A stretch of DNA of 45,298 nt from SMWC01 sp964466315 (lineage in GTDB: Bacteria > Pseudomonadota > Gammaproteobacteria > Steroidobacterales > Rariloculaceae): positions 1-45,298 of the forward strand of contig CAYXNS010000017.1 in assembly GCA_964466315.1 (NCBI GenBank), in the 5' to 3' direction. The translations under genes and the position numbers were made by a program. The notes under the pieces were generated by a model. It saw only the letters and a list, made by a program, of their open reading frames with translations. It ran no database searches and was not told the origin of the DNA. This document shows, piece after piece, positions 33,471 to 42,147 of this stretch (position 1 is its first letter; each line of letters opens with the position of its first letter).

Positions 33471-35325
33471 GTTGAGCCTGCCCGCCGATCGCGAGTGCGG
33501 GCACCTGACGATAACCGTAGATGAGATTGGTGAGCGCTCGGGTACCGATGATCGCCGTGAACATCGACGTGACGATGCCCAGCGCCAGAGTAACCGCGAA
33601 TCCCTTGATCGGCCCGGTACCGAACGAGAACAGCACGAGCGCCGCGATCAGTGTCGTAATATTCGCGTCCGCGATCGTCGAGAATGCCTTCTCGTAGCCC
33701 GCCTTGATACTCGCCTGAGGCGAGTTCCCGTTAGCTAGCTCCTCGCGTATGCGCTCGAAGATGAGTACATTCGCATCGACCGCCATGCCGACAGTCAAGA
33801 CGATTCCCGCTATCCCTGGTAACGTGAGCGACGCCTGCAACAGGGATAGCAGCGCGACGATCAGCACGAGGTTGGCGAACAGCGCGACGTCCGCAACCAA
33901 GCCGAACACCCGATAGTACAACGCCATAAATATCACGACCAGGAGAAAGCCGAGCATTACGGCCGCACGGCCTTTCTCGATATTGTCCCGGCCGAGACTC
34001 GGCCCGATGGTGCGTTCCTCCACCTTGACGATAGGCGTCGCGAGCGCGCCGGCGCGCAATAACAGGGCGAGATCCTGCCCCTCGAACGGAGTTAGGCCCG
34101 TGATCTCGAAGCTGCTGGAAAATACACCGCGAATCGTCGCCGTATTGATGACCGTCTCTTCCCGCGTCGTGGTGATGACCTCTTCACCGTCGCGAACGAC
34201 GATCTCGGGTTTATCTTCTATGTAGAGAATTCCCATCGGCCGATTCAGGTTCGCTTGCGTCGTCTCGAGCATCCGGCTCGCGCCCTGCGCATTGAGACGC
34301 ACGTTCACTGCCGGCACACCCTGCGAATAGACGAATGTTGCATCAGTCAGCTGATCGCCGGAGACGATCACCTCCCGACGCAGCAATACCGGCGACCCAT
34401 CGGTCCGATCGCGCAGAATCGAGTTGAGCGGCGGCCGGTTGAGCTCGCGCGCCCGGAACGCGTCATTCTCGGTATCCACGAGACGAAACTCCAGAGTCGC
34501 AGTCGCGCCGAGAATTCTTTCGGCCTGGGCGGGATCCTGAACACCCGGCAGTTGAACGACGATGCGATTCAGTCCCTGGCGCTGCACGACGGGCTCGGCC
34601 ACACCGAGTTCATTGACCCGATTGCGCAGCGTGATGGTGTTCTGCTCGATCGCAAAATTCTGGCGCTGCGTGATCTGCACGTCGGAGAGCTGGACGCGAA
34701 ACCCGGGCTCTCCGCTCAGCGCGCCTGGCGTCACGACCAGCAAGGGGTCGAGCCGACGAATCAGCGCCGCCGCTTCCTCGACCTTCTCGGGCTCCAGTAT
34801 CGGAATATCAAGCGTGTCACCGACCAGCGTAATGCGGTTTCGGATAGCCGCTTCCCTGAGATCAGTGCGCAGTGACGCTTCGTAACTTTCGAGAAACTGC
34901 TGCAACGCCGTCTCGAGATCGACCTGATAGAGAAAATGCACACCGCCGCGCAAGTCGAGTCCCAGACTCATGGGCTGAAGCCCGATCGAACGAAGCACGG
35001 GTGGAGTCCGCGGCGCGAGCGTCAGTGCGACGACGTGGATAGGTAATACCTCGCCGAGCGCATCGCTGGCCCGAAGCTGACTCGCGACATCCGGAAAACG
35101 TACCACTGTGGCATCGCCATCGAGTGCTGCCTCGAGAAACGCGATTTCCTGATCGTCAAGTGTCGTCCGGATCGCGGAGACCGTCAGCTCCGACATCGGG
35201 CTACCGTCCTCGCGTGTGATCTGCAACGCGGGATCGTCCCCATAGAGATTAGGCAGGGCCAATAACAGTCCGCCCACGATCACACCAGCGACTAGAAGAT
35301 TTTTCCAGAGGGGATATCGATTCAT
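33457..35325 (-). CDS. secD: Protein translocase subunit SecD
   Basis: The 622-residue SecD has the usual six-helix plan: helix 1 (YPLWKNLLVAGVIVGGLLLAL), the conserved LGLDLRGGVHFLYQVD, a large P1 periplasmic region (about residues 120-430) and a C-terminal membrane part with AVMLGFLLVVIFMALYYRVFG, LPGIAGIVLTVGMAVDANVLIFERIREEL and GTGPIKGFAVTLALGIVTSMF. It forms a complex with SecF and YajC and helps late steps of protein export. The start at 35325 lies 14 bases after the yajC stop. Confidence 0.96.
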   Translation of the reverse strand: MNRYPLWKNLLVAGVIVGGLLLALPNLYGDDPALQITREDGSPMSELTVSAIRTTLDDQEIAFLEAALDGDATVVRFPDVASQLRASDALGEVLPIHVVALTLAPRTPPVLRSIGLQPMSLGLDLRGGVHFLYQVDLETALQQFLESYEASLRTDLREAAIRNRITLVGDTLDIPILEPEKVEEAAALIRRLDPLLVVTPGALSGEPGFRVQLSDVQITQRQNFAIEQNTITLRNRVNELGVAEPVVQRQGLNRIVVQLPGVQDPAQAERILGATATLEFRLVDTENDAFRARELNRPPLNSILRDRTDGSPVLLRREVIVSGDQLTDATFVYSQGVPAVNVRLNAQGASRMLETTQANLNRPMGILYIEDKPEIVVRDGEEVITTTREETVINTATIRGVFSSSFEITGLTPFEGQDLALLLRAGALATPIVKVEERTIGPSLGRDNIEKGRAAVMLGFLLVVIFMALYYRVFGLVADVALFANLVLIVALLSLLQASLTLPGIAGIVLTVGMAVDANVLIFERIREELANGNSPQASIKAGYEKAFSTIADANITTLIAALVLFSFGTGPIKGFAVTLALGIVTSMFTAIIGTRALTNLIYGYRQVPALAIGGQAQHGAV

Positions 35326-35339
35326 GGGGTGTTTCCGCT

Positions 35340-35663
35340 TCAGGCGCTCTTGATAGTATCTTTAGGCACGAGCTGGGTAATCGTGTCTCTCCGGATCTTG
35401 AGTGAAACTCCTTCAGCTACCTCAACCGTGACCCACGAGTCGCGCACGTCCGTCACCTTGCCCAGAACACCACCACCGGTCACAACCTCCTGGCCTTTCT
35501 TCAGTGCCTCAACCATCTCTCGATGTTGTTTCTGGCGTTTATTCTGAGGGCGAATCAGCAGGAAGTAGAAGAGCGCAAATATGATGATCAGAGGCAGAAA
35601 GCTCATGAGCGGATTCGATGGTGCGCCCACCTGTGCCCATGCCGTATCGATGAAAAAACCCAT
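35340..35663 (-). CDS. yajC: Preprotein translocase subunit YajC
   Basis: YajC is a small inner-membrane protein bound to SecDF. The 107-residue product has one N-terminal membrane helix (LMSFLPLIIIFALFYFLLIRPQNKRQKQHREMV, quoted in parts: PLIIIFALFYFLLIRPQ is the core) and the conserved cytoplasmic beta domain with GQEVVTGGGVLGKVTDV. It lies between tgt and secD, as in E. coli, with 77 bases to tgt and 14 to secD. Confidence 0.94.
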   Translation of the reverse strand: MGFFIDTAWAQVGAPSNPLMSFLPLIIIFALFYFLLIRPQNKRQKQHREMVEALKKGQEVVTGGGVLGKVTDVRDSWVTVEVAEGVSLKIRRDTITQLVPKDTIKSA

Positions 35664-35740
35664 ATATCAAGCTCGCTCTAGGAGCAGTTTACGCCACAAA
35701 GCTGAGTATTATGGCATAGCTTCGGGCCGATTCGGCATTC

Positions 35741-36871
35741 CTAGCCGTCGCGGTCCGCGCCGCTCGGCGCGGCCATCCAGGCCGCCGTGAACTGCTGAAA
35801 CCGGTCGCCGGCGATCGCTTCCCGCATCTCCGCCATCAGGGTCTGGTAATAGTGCAGGTTGTGCAGTGTCGCCAGCCGCGCGCCGAGGATCTCATTGCAG
35901 CGATGCAGATGGCTCAAGTAGGCGCGGCTGTAGTGCCGGCACGTGTCGCAGACGCAGTCGGGATCGAGCGGCGCCGTATCGTCCCGGTACCGGCTGTTGC
36001 GCAGATTGATCTTGCCTTCGCTCGTGAAAAGCTGACCGTTTCGAGCGTGCCGTGTGGGTATCACGCAGTCGAACAGATCCATACCGCGGGCAACCGCCCT
36101 GACGAGATCGTCGGGCGCACCGACCCCCATGAGGTAACGGGGCCGATCGCCGGGCAACGCGGGCTCGATGTCCTCTAGAACCCGGAGACGCTCGGCCTCG
36201 GGCTCACCGACCGCTAGACCGCCGATCGCGTAGCCGTCGAAACCGATTTCAGTCAGTTCCTGCAAAGACTCATTTCGTAGCTCGGGATAGACGCTGCCCT
36301 GCGCGATGCCGAACAATGCCGCATCGGAGTCGCCGCCATCTCTGACGCGATCGAATGCGGCGCGGCTGCGCTTGGCCCAGCGCAACGACAACTCCATTGA
36401 GCGTCTCGCAGTTTCCATATCGACGGGATACGGTGTGCACTCGTCGAAGACCATGACGATATCGGCATCGAGCGCATGCTGGACTTCAATCGACCGCTCC
36501 GGCGTGAGTTCGATGAGATCGCCATCGATAGGCGATCTGAACTCCGCGCCCTCCTCGGTGATTTTGCGTAGCGACGCAAGGCTGAAAACCTGGAATCCAC
36601 CCGAGTCGGTCAGAATCGGGCCATCCCAATTCATAAAGCCGTGTAGCCCGCCGTGGGCAGCGATCACTTCGGTGCCCGGCCGCAACATGAGGTGAAATGT
36701 GTTGCTGAGGATGATCTGACTACCGCTGCTGGAGAGCTCCTCCGGCGTCATCGCTTTAACGCTGCCATAGGTGCCGATGGGCATGAATGCCGGCGTGTCG
36801 ACGACACCTCGGCGGAACGTCAGTTTCCCGCGTCGCGCCACGCCGTCGGAGTGCAGCCGTTGGAATTTCAT
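35741..36871 (-). CDS. tgt: Queuine tRNA-ribosyltransferase (Tgt)
   Basis: Tgt swaps guanine 34 for preQ1 in tRNA-Asp, -Asn, -His and -Tyr on the way to queuosine. The ATG at 36869-36871 overlaps the queA stop (ATGA) and gives 376 residues, the E. coli length; the frame is open to 36895. Motifs: the catalytic Asp in ILTDSGGFQVFSL, the second Asp in DIVMVFDECTPYP, AIGGLAVGEPE, LMGVGAPDDLV, DCVIPTRHARNGQLF and the zinc site CVCDTC followed by AYLSHLHRCNEILG. It acts just before QueA in the pathway. Confidence 0.96.
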   Translation of the reverse strand: MKFQRLHSDGVARRGKLTFRRGVVDTPAFMPIGTYGSVKAMTPEELSSSGSQIILSNTFHLMLRPGTEVIAAHGGLHGFMNWDGPILTDSGGFQVFSLASLRKITEEGAEFRSPIDGDLIELTPERSIEVQHALDADIVMVFDECTPYPVDMETARRSMELSLRWAKRSRAAFDRVRDGGDSDAALFGIAQGSVYPELRNESLQELTEIGFDGYAIGGLAVGEPEAERLRVLEDIEPALPGDRPRYLMGVGAPDDLVRAVARGMDLFDCVIPTRHARNGQLFTSEGKINLRNSRYRDDTAPLDPDCVCDTCRHYSRAYLSHLHRCNEILGARLATLHNLHYYQTLMAEMREAIAGDRFQQFTAAWMAAPSGADRDG

Positions 36872-37905
36872 TGCTTCCCACTCGCGTCGGAGCACGTAGC
36901 GAACATCGCGTCGCCGTAGCTGAAGAAACGGTATCGTTCGGCGACCGCGTGCTTATAGGCAGCTAGCACGGACTCACGGCCCACGAACGCGGCCACGAGC
37001 ATCAGTAAGGATGACTCTGGCAGGTGGAAGTTCGTCACCATGGCGTCCACGACTTGAAAACGAAATCCAGGATAGATGAACAGCCCGGTCTCCGCATCGA
37101 AGGCCGCCAGTTCGTCGCCGAGTGCGGCGCTCTCGAGCGCGCGCACGCTCGTGGTCCCGACGGCGATGATCCGGCCACCAGCAGCTCGCGTCTCGCGAAT
37201 CCGCGCGCAAACGGCGCCCGATACGGTCGCGCGCTCTTCGTGTAGACGATGATCCTCTACGCTTTGCGTCCGCACCGGAGAAAAAGTCCCCGCGCCTACA
37301 TGCAGAGTGATGAAAACGTGTTCAACGCCTTGCCGCGTGAGGCGTGCGAGAAGATCGGCATCGAAGTGCAACCCGGCTGTCGGGGCCGCAACCGCACCCG
37401 GATCGCGTGAGTAGATCGTCTGGTAGCGGGCGGCGTCTGCCTTCATCGGCGCACGCTCGATATAGGGTGGCAAGGGTACCTCGCCGTGCTCATTGAGGTA
37501 GGGCTCGAGTGCCTGATCGAATTGCAGCGCGTAGAACTCCTGGGGTCGGCCTTCTACGATCGCGACCGCATCGCCCGGCAGCCGCAGTTCAACGCCTAGC
37601 CGCGGCGGCTTACTCGCTCTTATCTGTGCGATAGCGGTAGTCGATCCCGTGATCCGCTCGATGAGGATTTCGATACGGCCGCCGCTGGCCTTATGCCCGC
37701 AGAGCCGCGCCGGAATCACACGCGTATCATTTAGAACGAGTAAATCGCCGGGACGAAGAAGCTCCGGCAGTGCCGCGAATTGCCGATCGCAGCACTTGCC
37801 TCTGCCCCCCTCCAGGACCAGGAGCCGGCTACCGGTACGTTCGGGTAACGGCTCCTGCGCGATGAGTTCTGGCGGGAGCTCGTAGTGAAAGGCGCTGCGA
37901 TCCAT
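36868..37905 (-). CDS. queA: S-adenosylmethionine:tRNA ribosyltransferase-isomerase QueA
   Basis: QueA adds the ribosyl part of SAM to preQ1-tRNA to make epoxyqueuosine. The 345-residue protein starts MDRSAFHYELPPELIAQEPL and shows LVLNDTRVIPARLCGHK, the AAPTAGLHFDADLL motif, HVGAGTFSPVRTQSVEDH, AVGTTSVRALESAA and NFHLPESSLLMLVAAF, all typical. The distal YRFFSYGDAMF is the conserved end. It is the first gene of the queA-tgt-yajC-secDF operon; upstream lies the terminator of the PDZ gene. Confidence 0.96.
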   Translation of the reverse strand: MDRSAFHYELPPELIAQEPLPERTGSRLLVLEGGRGKCCDRQFAALPELLRPGDLLVLNDTRVIPARLCGHKASGGRIEILIERITGSTTAIAQIRASKPPRLGVELRLPGDAVAIVEGRPQEFYALQFDQALEPYLNEHGEVPLPPYIERAPMKADAARYQTIYSRDPGAVAAPTAGLHFDADLLARLTRQGVEHVFITLHVGAGTFSPVRTQSVEDHRLHEERATVSGAVCARIRETRAAGGRIIAVGTTSVRALESAALGDELAAFDAETGLFIYPGFRFQVVDAMVTNFHLPESSLLMLVAAFVGRESVLAAYKHAVAERYRFFSYGDAMFATCSDASGKQ

Positions 37906-37944
37906 GGGGCCTGGATTCTATCGCGCCCGGACGATTTGGCTCAG

Positions 37945-37970
37945 AAAAAAAGCCGGCCACTTGGGCCGGT
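37945..37970 (-). terminator. Rho-independent terminator after the PDZ gene
   Basis: On the minus strand CCGGCC, a 5-base loop and GGCCGG (37953-37969 overall) are followed by seven T (37945-37951 on the plus strand read A7). It lies about 37 bases after the stop of the PDZ gene and before queA, so it ends the sigma/anti-sigma/PDZ transcript. Confidence 0.85.
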
Positions 37971-38006
37971 AAAATATCCGTAGGGGGGGACTACGGGCGT
38001 TACTCG

Positions 38007-38900
38007 TTAACCTCTCCGGCCGCCGGCAGCTATCTCGACCTCCAGCGTCTGTTCACGCTGGCTGCGCATGATCGTGAGTTCCAGCGTCTCGCCGGGCTCG
38101 AAACTGCCTAGAATTCGCATCGCGTGTTCGGTACTCATCGGCGTGCGGCCGCCAATTTCGATGATAACGTCGCCGTCTTGCAGTTCTAGCGCATCGTCGG
38201 ACGGCGCTCTAACTACCAGAATACCCTCGTCCGTACCGAAATAAGTGCCCAGATCCGGCGTAAGCTCGACGAGTTCCATATCCGCCCAGCGACCGATCCG
38301 GCCCGCGAACGCGAGTGACATTGGGGGGCCGCCGGCGATGGAGTCGCCACGCGGCAGTGGTATGGCGGGGGTCGCAAACTGCCCCGCGAAGTATTGTGCC
38401 TCAAGGGCGCGAGCCTCGACTTCGATTTCGTGTTTCTCGTCGTCGCGGAGGATACCGAGCGTCACGCTTTCACCCGGCATTACTCGCGCCATGTGCGCGA
38501 TAAGTACCTCGGTCGGTGAACTGATCTCACTGCCGAGCAGCTCCGCATTTCCGATCGCAACGATGATGTCACCGGTCTCGATACCGCTCTCGTCGGCGGG
38601 TCCACCGGGACTGACGCCAACGACGAGGACACCATTTTCCTCGTCGGCAATATTGATACCCAACATGGCCCGGCGGCCCGATCGCTCGAAGTCTCGGAAG
38701 ACGCCGCCGACGACGGGCGCATTGGCTTGCGCGGACAGCCGCGCAACTTCGCGCGCCGCAGCTTCGAGTTCCTCTCGTGCGACCCGGAGTTCGAGCTGGG
38801 CGTCGGCGAGTTCATCGGCGTCCTGAGCATTCGTCGTGCCGACCACGCCCAACGTGCCTGCCAACATCAAAGCACTTGCGAATACGGCTGTCGTTCTCAT
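38007..38900 (-). CDS. Secreted protein with two PDZ domains, linked to ECF sigma operon
   Basis: The ATG at 38898-38900 has GGAG 9 nt upstream and gives 297 residues with a signal peptide cut near TNAQ. A short acidic, Ala-rich coiled segment follows (LADAQLELRVAREELEAAAR). PDZ 1 spans about residues 75-165 (AMLGINIADEENGVLVVG, SPGGPADESGIETGDIIVAIG) and PDZ 2 about 200-295 (GILVVRAPSDDALELQDGDVIIEIGG). There is no protease domain, although PDZ pairs of this kind are typical of DegP/DegS/RseP proteins. As the third gene of a sigma/anti-sigma operon, it may bind unfolded C-termini in the periplasm and pass a signal; that is inference. Confidence 0.8.
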   Translation of the reverse strand: MRTTAVFASALMLAGTLGVVGTTNAQDADELADAQLELRVAREELEAAAREVARLSAQANAPVVGGVFRDFERSGRRAMLGINIADEENGVLVVGVSPGGPADESGIETGDIIVAIGNAELLGSEISSPTEVLIAHMARVMPGESVTLGILRDDEKHEIEVEARALEAQYFAGQFATPAIPLPRGDSIAGGPPMSLAFAGRIGRWADMELVELTPDLGTYFGTDEGILVVRAPSDDALELQDGDVIIEIGGRTPMSTEHAMRILGSFEPGETLELTIMRSQREQTLEVEIAAGGRRG

Positions 38901-38943
38901 GAGTCTGTCTCCAAATAGGGGTAGTTTCAAACTATAGATGCGA

Positions 38944-39603
38944 CTAGTAGCCGGAACGTTGCGCTTGAGCGTAACGCATAAAGAGAAGCGCATTCATGAG
39001 ATCGACACGGTATTGCATTAGAGCCCTGCGTTGCGGCGCGTTCAGGTTGAGTTGATTAGCATACATCAGCCGGTCGTCGACCATGGCGATCCGATCCTCG
39101 AAGTCCGTGATCGTGCTGGCGGTACCGGCGCGCACGACACCGGGCTTGTAGGTAATGCTGTGCAGCGCACGGTCCAGGCGCACCGACTCCGACGCGAGGG
39201 AAGCGTAGGACGGCGTCCCGACGATCTCCTCGATCTGGATACTTGGTATCGCCTCCGCGACGATCGAGGCAGGCCCGGTCTCCAGCGGGTCGATGACTTC
39301 CGGCTGCCGGCCCACGAGCACGATGGCGAGGACCGCGACGCTGGCTGCAATCGCAGCGCGCAGGGGCCATTGCCAGACGCGATGAGCGTTGCGCGTCGCA
39401 TCGCTACCTACCTCTTCAGCAACCCGTTCCCATACGCCGGCCGGGGGTTCGAGCTCCGGCAGATCCCGTAAAGCTTTCTGAGTTTGCCGCAATCGCTCAA
39501 GCTCCGTCCGCGTGCTCGGGTCCGCTTCGACGTAGGCGCGCGCATCCGCGTCGACAGGCTCACCGTCTCTGATCTTCAGCAGGTTTTCAGTACTGGGGTA
39601 CAT
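38944..39603 (-). CDS. Membrane anti-sigma factor of the ECF operon
   Basis: A 219-residue protein with the plan of an anti-sigma factor: a cytoplasmic N-terminus of about 85 residues (LLKIRDGEPVDADARAYVEA and LERLRQTQKALRDLPELEPP), one membrane helix (LRAAIAASVAVLAIVLVG) and a periplasmic C-terminal domain with coiled sequence (RRALMQYRVDLMNALLFMRYAQAQ). No HxxxCxxC zinc site is present. Its start overlaps the sigma gene by 28 bases, a common coupling for sigma/anti-sigma pairs, and the PDZ gene follows after 43 bases. Its partner would be the frameshifted sigma factor. Confidence 0.75.
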   Translation of the reverse strand: MYPSTENLLKIRDGEPVDADARAYVEADPSTRTELERLRQTQKALRDLPELEPPAGVWERVAEEVGSDATRNAHRVWQWPLRAAIAASVAVLAIVLVGRQPEVIDPLETGPASIVAEAIPSIQIEEIVGTPSYASLASESVRLDRALHSITYKPGVVRAGTASTITDFEDRIAMVDDRLMYANQLNLNAPQRRALMQYRVDLMNALLFMRYAQAQRSGY

Positions 39604-40146
39604 AACTCCGATCCATCCTCCGCCGACTCGCCGTCTAAGTAGCCTCGCAGCCGCTCATGCGCTCTCGCGAGTTGCGATTTCGAAAAACTCGTTGTCCTAC
39701 CCATTAGCCGGGCAATCTCTTTGTGCGTATAGCCTTCCACGTCGTGCAGCCAGACCACCGCTCTAGCCGTCGCCGATATCTGTGCCAGCGCCGCCTCTAG
39801 CGCGATTTGCCGCTCGGCCTGCTCGCCGCCGCTCGGGCAGGGCGTGTCCGGGACTTCGATATCCACGCGGCGGGAGGCCCAGCTCGAACGGAGGTACATC
39901 AAACACTTATTCACCGCGATACGCCTGATCCAAAAACCGATGGCCGCATCACCCCGATAGGCATCAATCTTGCGAATGACTTCGATGAAGCACATCCTCG
40001 GCCAAAACCGGCACGACGAGCATACGCCGCGCGAGCGTGTAGACCATGGGCGAATACGCCTCGTACAGCCGCGCGTGCGCGACACGATCCCCTCGCTGGG
40101 CGCCCGCTACGATGGCAGGCCCCACTTCTGGCATGTGATTTCCCAT
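39576..40146 (-). pseudogene. ECF RNA polymerase sigma factor, frameshifted
   Basis: Two overlapping frames together make one ECF sigma factor. The first (from an ATG at 40146 or 40134) reads GAQRGDRVAHARLYEAYSPM and TLARRMLVVPVLAEDV (region 2); it then runs into a stop. The second frame continues FIEVIRKIDAYRGDAAIGFW, then IAVNKCLMYLRSSW and region 4 EGYTHKEIARLMGRTTSFSKSQLARAHERL. At about 39990 only one base lies between the codon for the Val of AEDV and the Phe of FIEV, where relatives have LQEV. An 11-base deletion explains this. Real inactivation, or an assembly error in a live gene, cannot be told apart here. Confidence 0.8.
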
Positions 40147-40157
40147 GGTCTTATCGG

Positions 40158-40184
40158 TTAGATGCCGAAAGGTCGGAAAAGGTT
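40158..40184 (-). promoter_or_regulatory. Possible ECF-type (sigmaE-like) promoter of the sigma operon
   Basis: On the minus strand AACCTT (40179-40184) is followed after 16 bases by TCTAA (40158-40162). This resembles the E. coli sigmaE pattern GAACTT-N16-TCTRA. It lies directly upstream of the sigma gene, where self-activation is common. If used, transcription would start within about 10 bases of the ATG at 40146, which makes the ATG at 40134 the likelier start. Confidence 0.45.
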
Positions 40185-40342
40185 GCATACAAGGTTGACT
40201 CAGGTACCGATTCCACGCCACATATGGTTCTCACGATCGGGCACCGAGTCCGTAGCCTGCCCGGATGGACGATGACGAGCACCCACGTCCTGTGTCAAAC
40301 TTACGGCCGCTCAGCGAGCTATCACTGACCGATCAATAGCAA

Positions 40343-40429
40343 GCCGGGATGGCGGAATTGGTAGACGCGCCGGATTCAAAATCCGGTACTGGCAACAGTG
40401 TGAGAGTTCAAGTCTCTCTCCCGGCACCA
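40343..40429 (+). tRNA. tRNA-Leu (anticodon CAA)
   Basis: An 87-base tRNA with CCA encoded. The acceptor stem GCCGGGA pairs with TCCCGGC, followed by ACCA. The D-arm holds GGAATTGGTAGACGC, and the anticodon stem CCGGA/TCCGG encloses TTCAAAA with CAA at 40377-40379. A long variable arm (class II) runs through TACTGGCAACAGTG, and the T-arm has GAGAGTTCAAGTCTCTC. Discriminator A73 and the long arm fit leucine. It reads UUG codons. No second tRNA follows. Confidence 0.96.
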
Positions 40430-40578
40430 TAGCCCACCGCAGTCCGAGCAACGAGGCCCAGGACCAACACGATCAAATCGTTCCACTTCGACGGTGGCGC
40501 CCCGGGTAAAGTGTCGTCATTATCTATTATTGCCAGCGCCCACCGATCCGCCGCTTAGGGTGTCTGTATCCAAATGTA

Positions 40579-40600
40579 ATTATCCCATTAGTGGGGTAAT
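40579..40600. other. 9-bp hairpin downstream of tRNA-Leu
   Basis: ATTATCCCA and TGGGGTAAT flank a 4-base loop (TTAG), with one G-T pair. It lies 150 bases after the tRNA and before the end of the minus-strand DUF6152 fusion gene. No T tract follows, so a stop signal is not certain. The rest of 40430-40680 shows nothing I recognise. Confidence 0.4.
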
Positions 40601-40680
40601 ACGAACGTCTGCGGGAAAGTGGGTATTCACTTCACTCGGGCGGCGGCAAGCCACATGATCCCAAACTACTGATATCGCTG

Positions 40681-41814
40681 CTATTCGATATATTCACTCG
40701 TCAGATCATCGCAATCATATGGTTCATAGGCGATGTCTGCGACGAACACGACATCCTGACCGCTGTATTCACCTTCGAAATAGGCCGGGTCTTCCGCTGA
40801 CCAGGAACGCCGTAATGCACCCTGTTCGGTATCGATGACAAAATGCTCCGTCACATGCAACTCGTCGCCGTGAAACGGGCCCGTTCGGAAGTTTCTTCCC
40901 AGCGTACCTGGCGCAAAGCCCACCGTATCGACGATCAATTCATCCCTTTCCCAGCGCCCGATCGAATGCCCGGCACGGCTCGGTTCGATGTTGTCCGGGT
41001 GGGTTGCCGATGTGAGATCGATCGTGCGAACAATGTCCATGAACCCATACTTTATCGTGATCGTTTCTTCGGTCTGCACGATCTGGTTGACGTGCTGGTC
41101 CTTGGTCCAGTCTGCAAAAATGTTCGTCTGCTGGCAGTTCCAACGGGGATCGTCTTCCCGTTCAAAAACAGCGGATGCCGAAGCCGTGTTACCGGCCTCC
41201 GTCAATTGAACCGGCGATTGCGCCCCCATTGCCATGCCACCGGCCATGCCCATTGCGACCGGCGGTATCGCGCTGGGGTCCGCGTTTAGCGCTTCACTCA
41301 GTGGCGTAAGAATCCCGGCGACGCCACGCGGGTCGATGTCGACCCGTTGCTCGGCGGCCCAGTCGCCGCCGATGTGCGGGTCGCCATTCGGCAGCCGATC
41401 CGGCCGTACGGCGTCGGCCGGTGAGGCAGCCGCAACCAACTGACCATAGCGGTCCATTGACGATCTGTCCGCGAAGAAGACCGTGCGGAGGTAACAGCCG
41501 CGATCTTCGAACTTTGCCGGTGAACCGACTATTGTCACCCTGTCGCCTTCGAGAAACATGTCCCGTGCCCAGCCGGCCCGTCGCAGAACCGTCGCTGCGC
41601 GCATCTCGCAACGCCATTGCTCGATCGTGCCGTCATCGCCAGTCACATCGAGATACACCCACGAATGCGGATTGACGAATTGAAGTTTGGAGATGACGCC
41701 GCTAACCTCGATTTCACGGCTGTGGTCGAACGCACCGGTTCCGTGATGTGCGCCGGCGGTTGCCGCGAGTACATACCCGATCAGGCCCGCGCTGCTTACA
41801 ATCAGTCGATTCAT
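40681..41814 (-). CDS. DUF6152 fused to GRWERD module (copy E)
   Basis: A 377-residue protein with signal peptide MNRLIVSSAGLIGYVLAATAGA, predicted to be cut before HHGTG. Residues about 23-125 are DUF6152 (VNPHSWVYLDV, EQWRCEM, EGDRVTIVGSPAKFEDRGC). A Gly/Met-rich linker (VAMGMAGGMAMGAQSP) leads to the second module: a Cys in WNCQQTN, FMDIVRTIDL, the hallmark AGHSIGRWERDELIVDTVGF, GDELHVTEHF, DPAYFEGEY and a last Cys in EPYDCDD. The Met-rich linker is of note because Met/His clusters can bind copper. Same layout as copy C at 5781-6869. Function unknown; periplasmic. Confidence 0.8.
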   Translation of the reverse strand: MNRLIVSSAGLIGYVLAATAGAHHGTGAFDHSREIEVSGVISKLQFVNPHSWVYLDVTGDDGTIEQWRCEMRAATVLRRAGWARDMFLEGDRVTIVGSPAKFEDRGCYLRTVFFADRSSMDRYGQLVAAASPADAVRPDRLPNGDPHIGGDWAAEQRVDIDPRGVAGILTPLSEALNADPSAIPPVAMGMAGGMAMGAQSPVQLTEAGNTASASAVFEREDDPRWNCQQTNIFADWTKDQHVNQIVQTEETITIKYGFMDIVRTIDLTSATHPDNIEPSRAGHSIGRWERDELIVDTVGFAPGTLGRNFRTGPFHGDELHVTEHFVIDTEQGALRRSWSAEDPAYFEGEYSGQDVVFVADIAYEPYDCDDLTSEYIE

Positions 41815-42147
41815 AGCGGCCTCCTCTCTCGGTGAAACCTATCGTAAAAACTACATCAGGATAGTATATATTTTCGAACAACCCCGCCCAATTCAGCTCT
41901 GCGAGCGGCGTATTGTTGAAATGACCTTCAACGGTGTTACCGATGAGGAGGGACTGACAATAGCCGTGGGCGATCGGCTATGAGAGACCACCGGCTCATA
42001 CGTATTTCCCCGAATAATCTCGGCTCAAATATTCGGCCATATTGAGTGTGGGTCACTGGATACTCGCCCTCCATCAACTCTCCCAGAGACTAATGAGGCC
42101 ATATGCGGGTGCCCGGTGGCTTGATCCGCCAAAGAAACGGGTGACCT
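41815..42147. other. Intergenic region between divergent DUF6152 genes
   Basis: These 333 bases hold the control regions of copies E (minus) and F (plus). An AT-rich patch (AGTATATATTTTCG near 41862-41875) could supply a -10 box for copy E, but no convincing -35 is in register. A weak GGGTG sits before the start at 42148. No gene, RNA or repeat is evident. Confidence 0.45.

Noticed and set aside
32517..33524. 335-residue open frame on the plus strand opposite secF
   Set aside because: Charged low-complexity translation (Asp/Arg/Glu/Gln) antisense to a certain gene; no motif or start signal.
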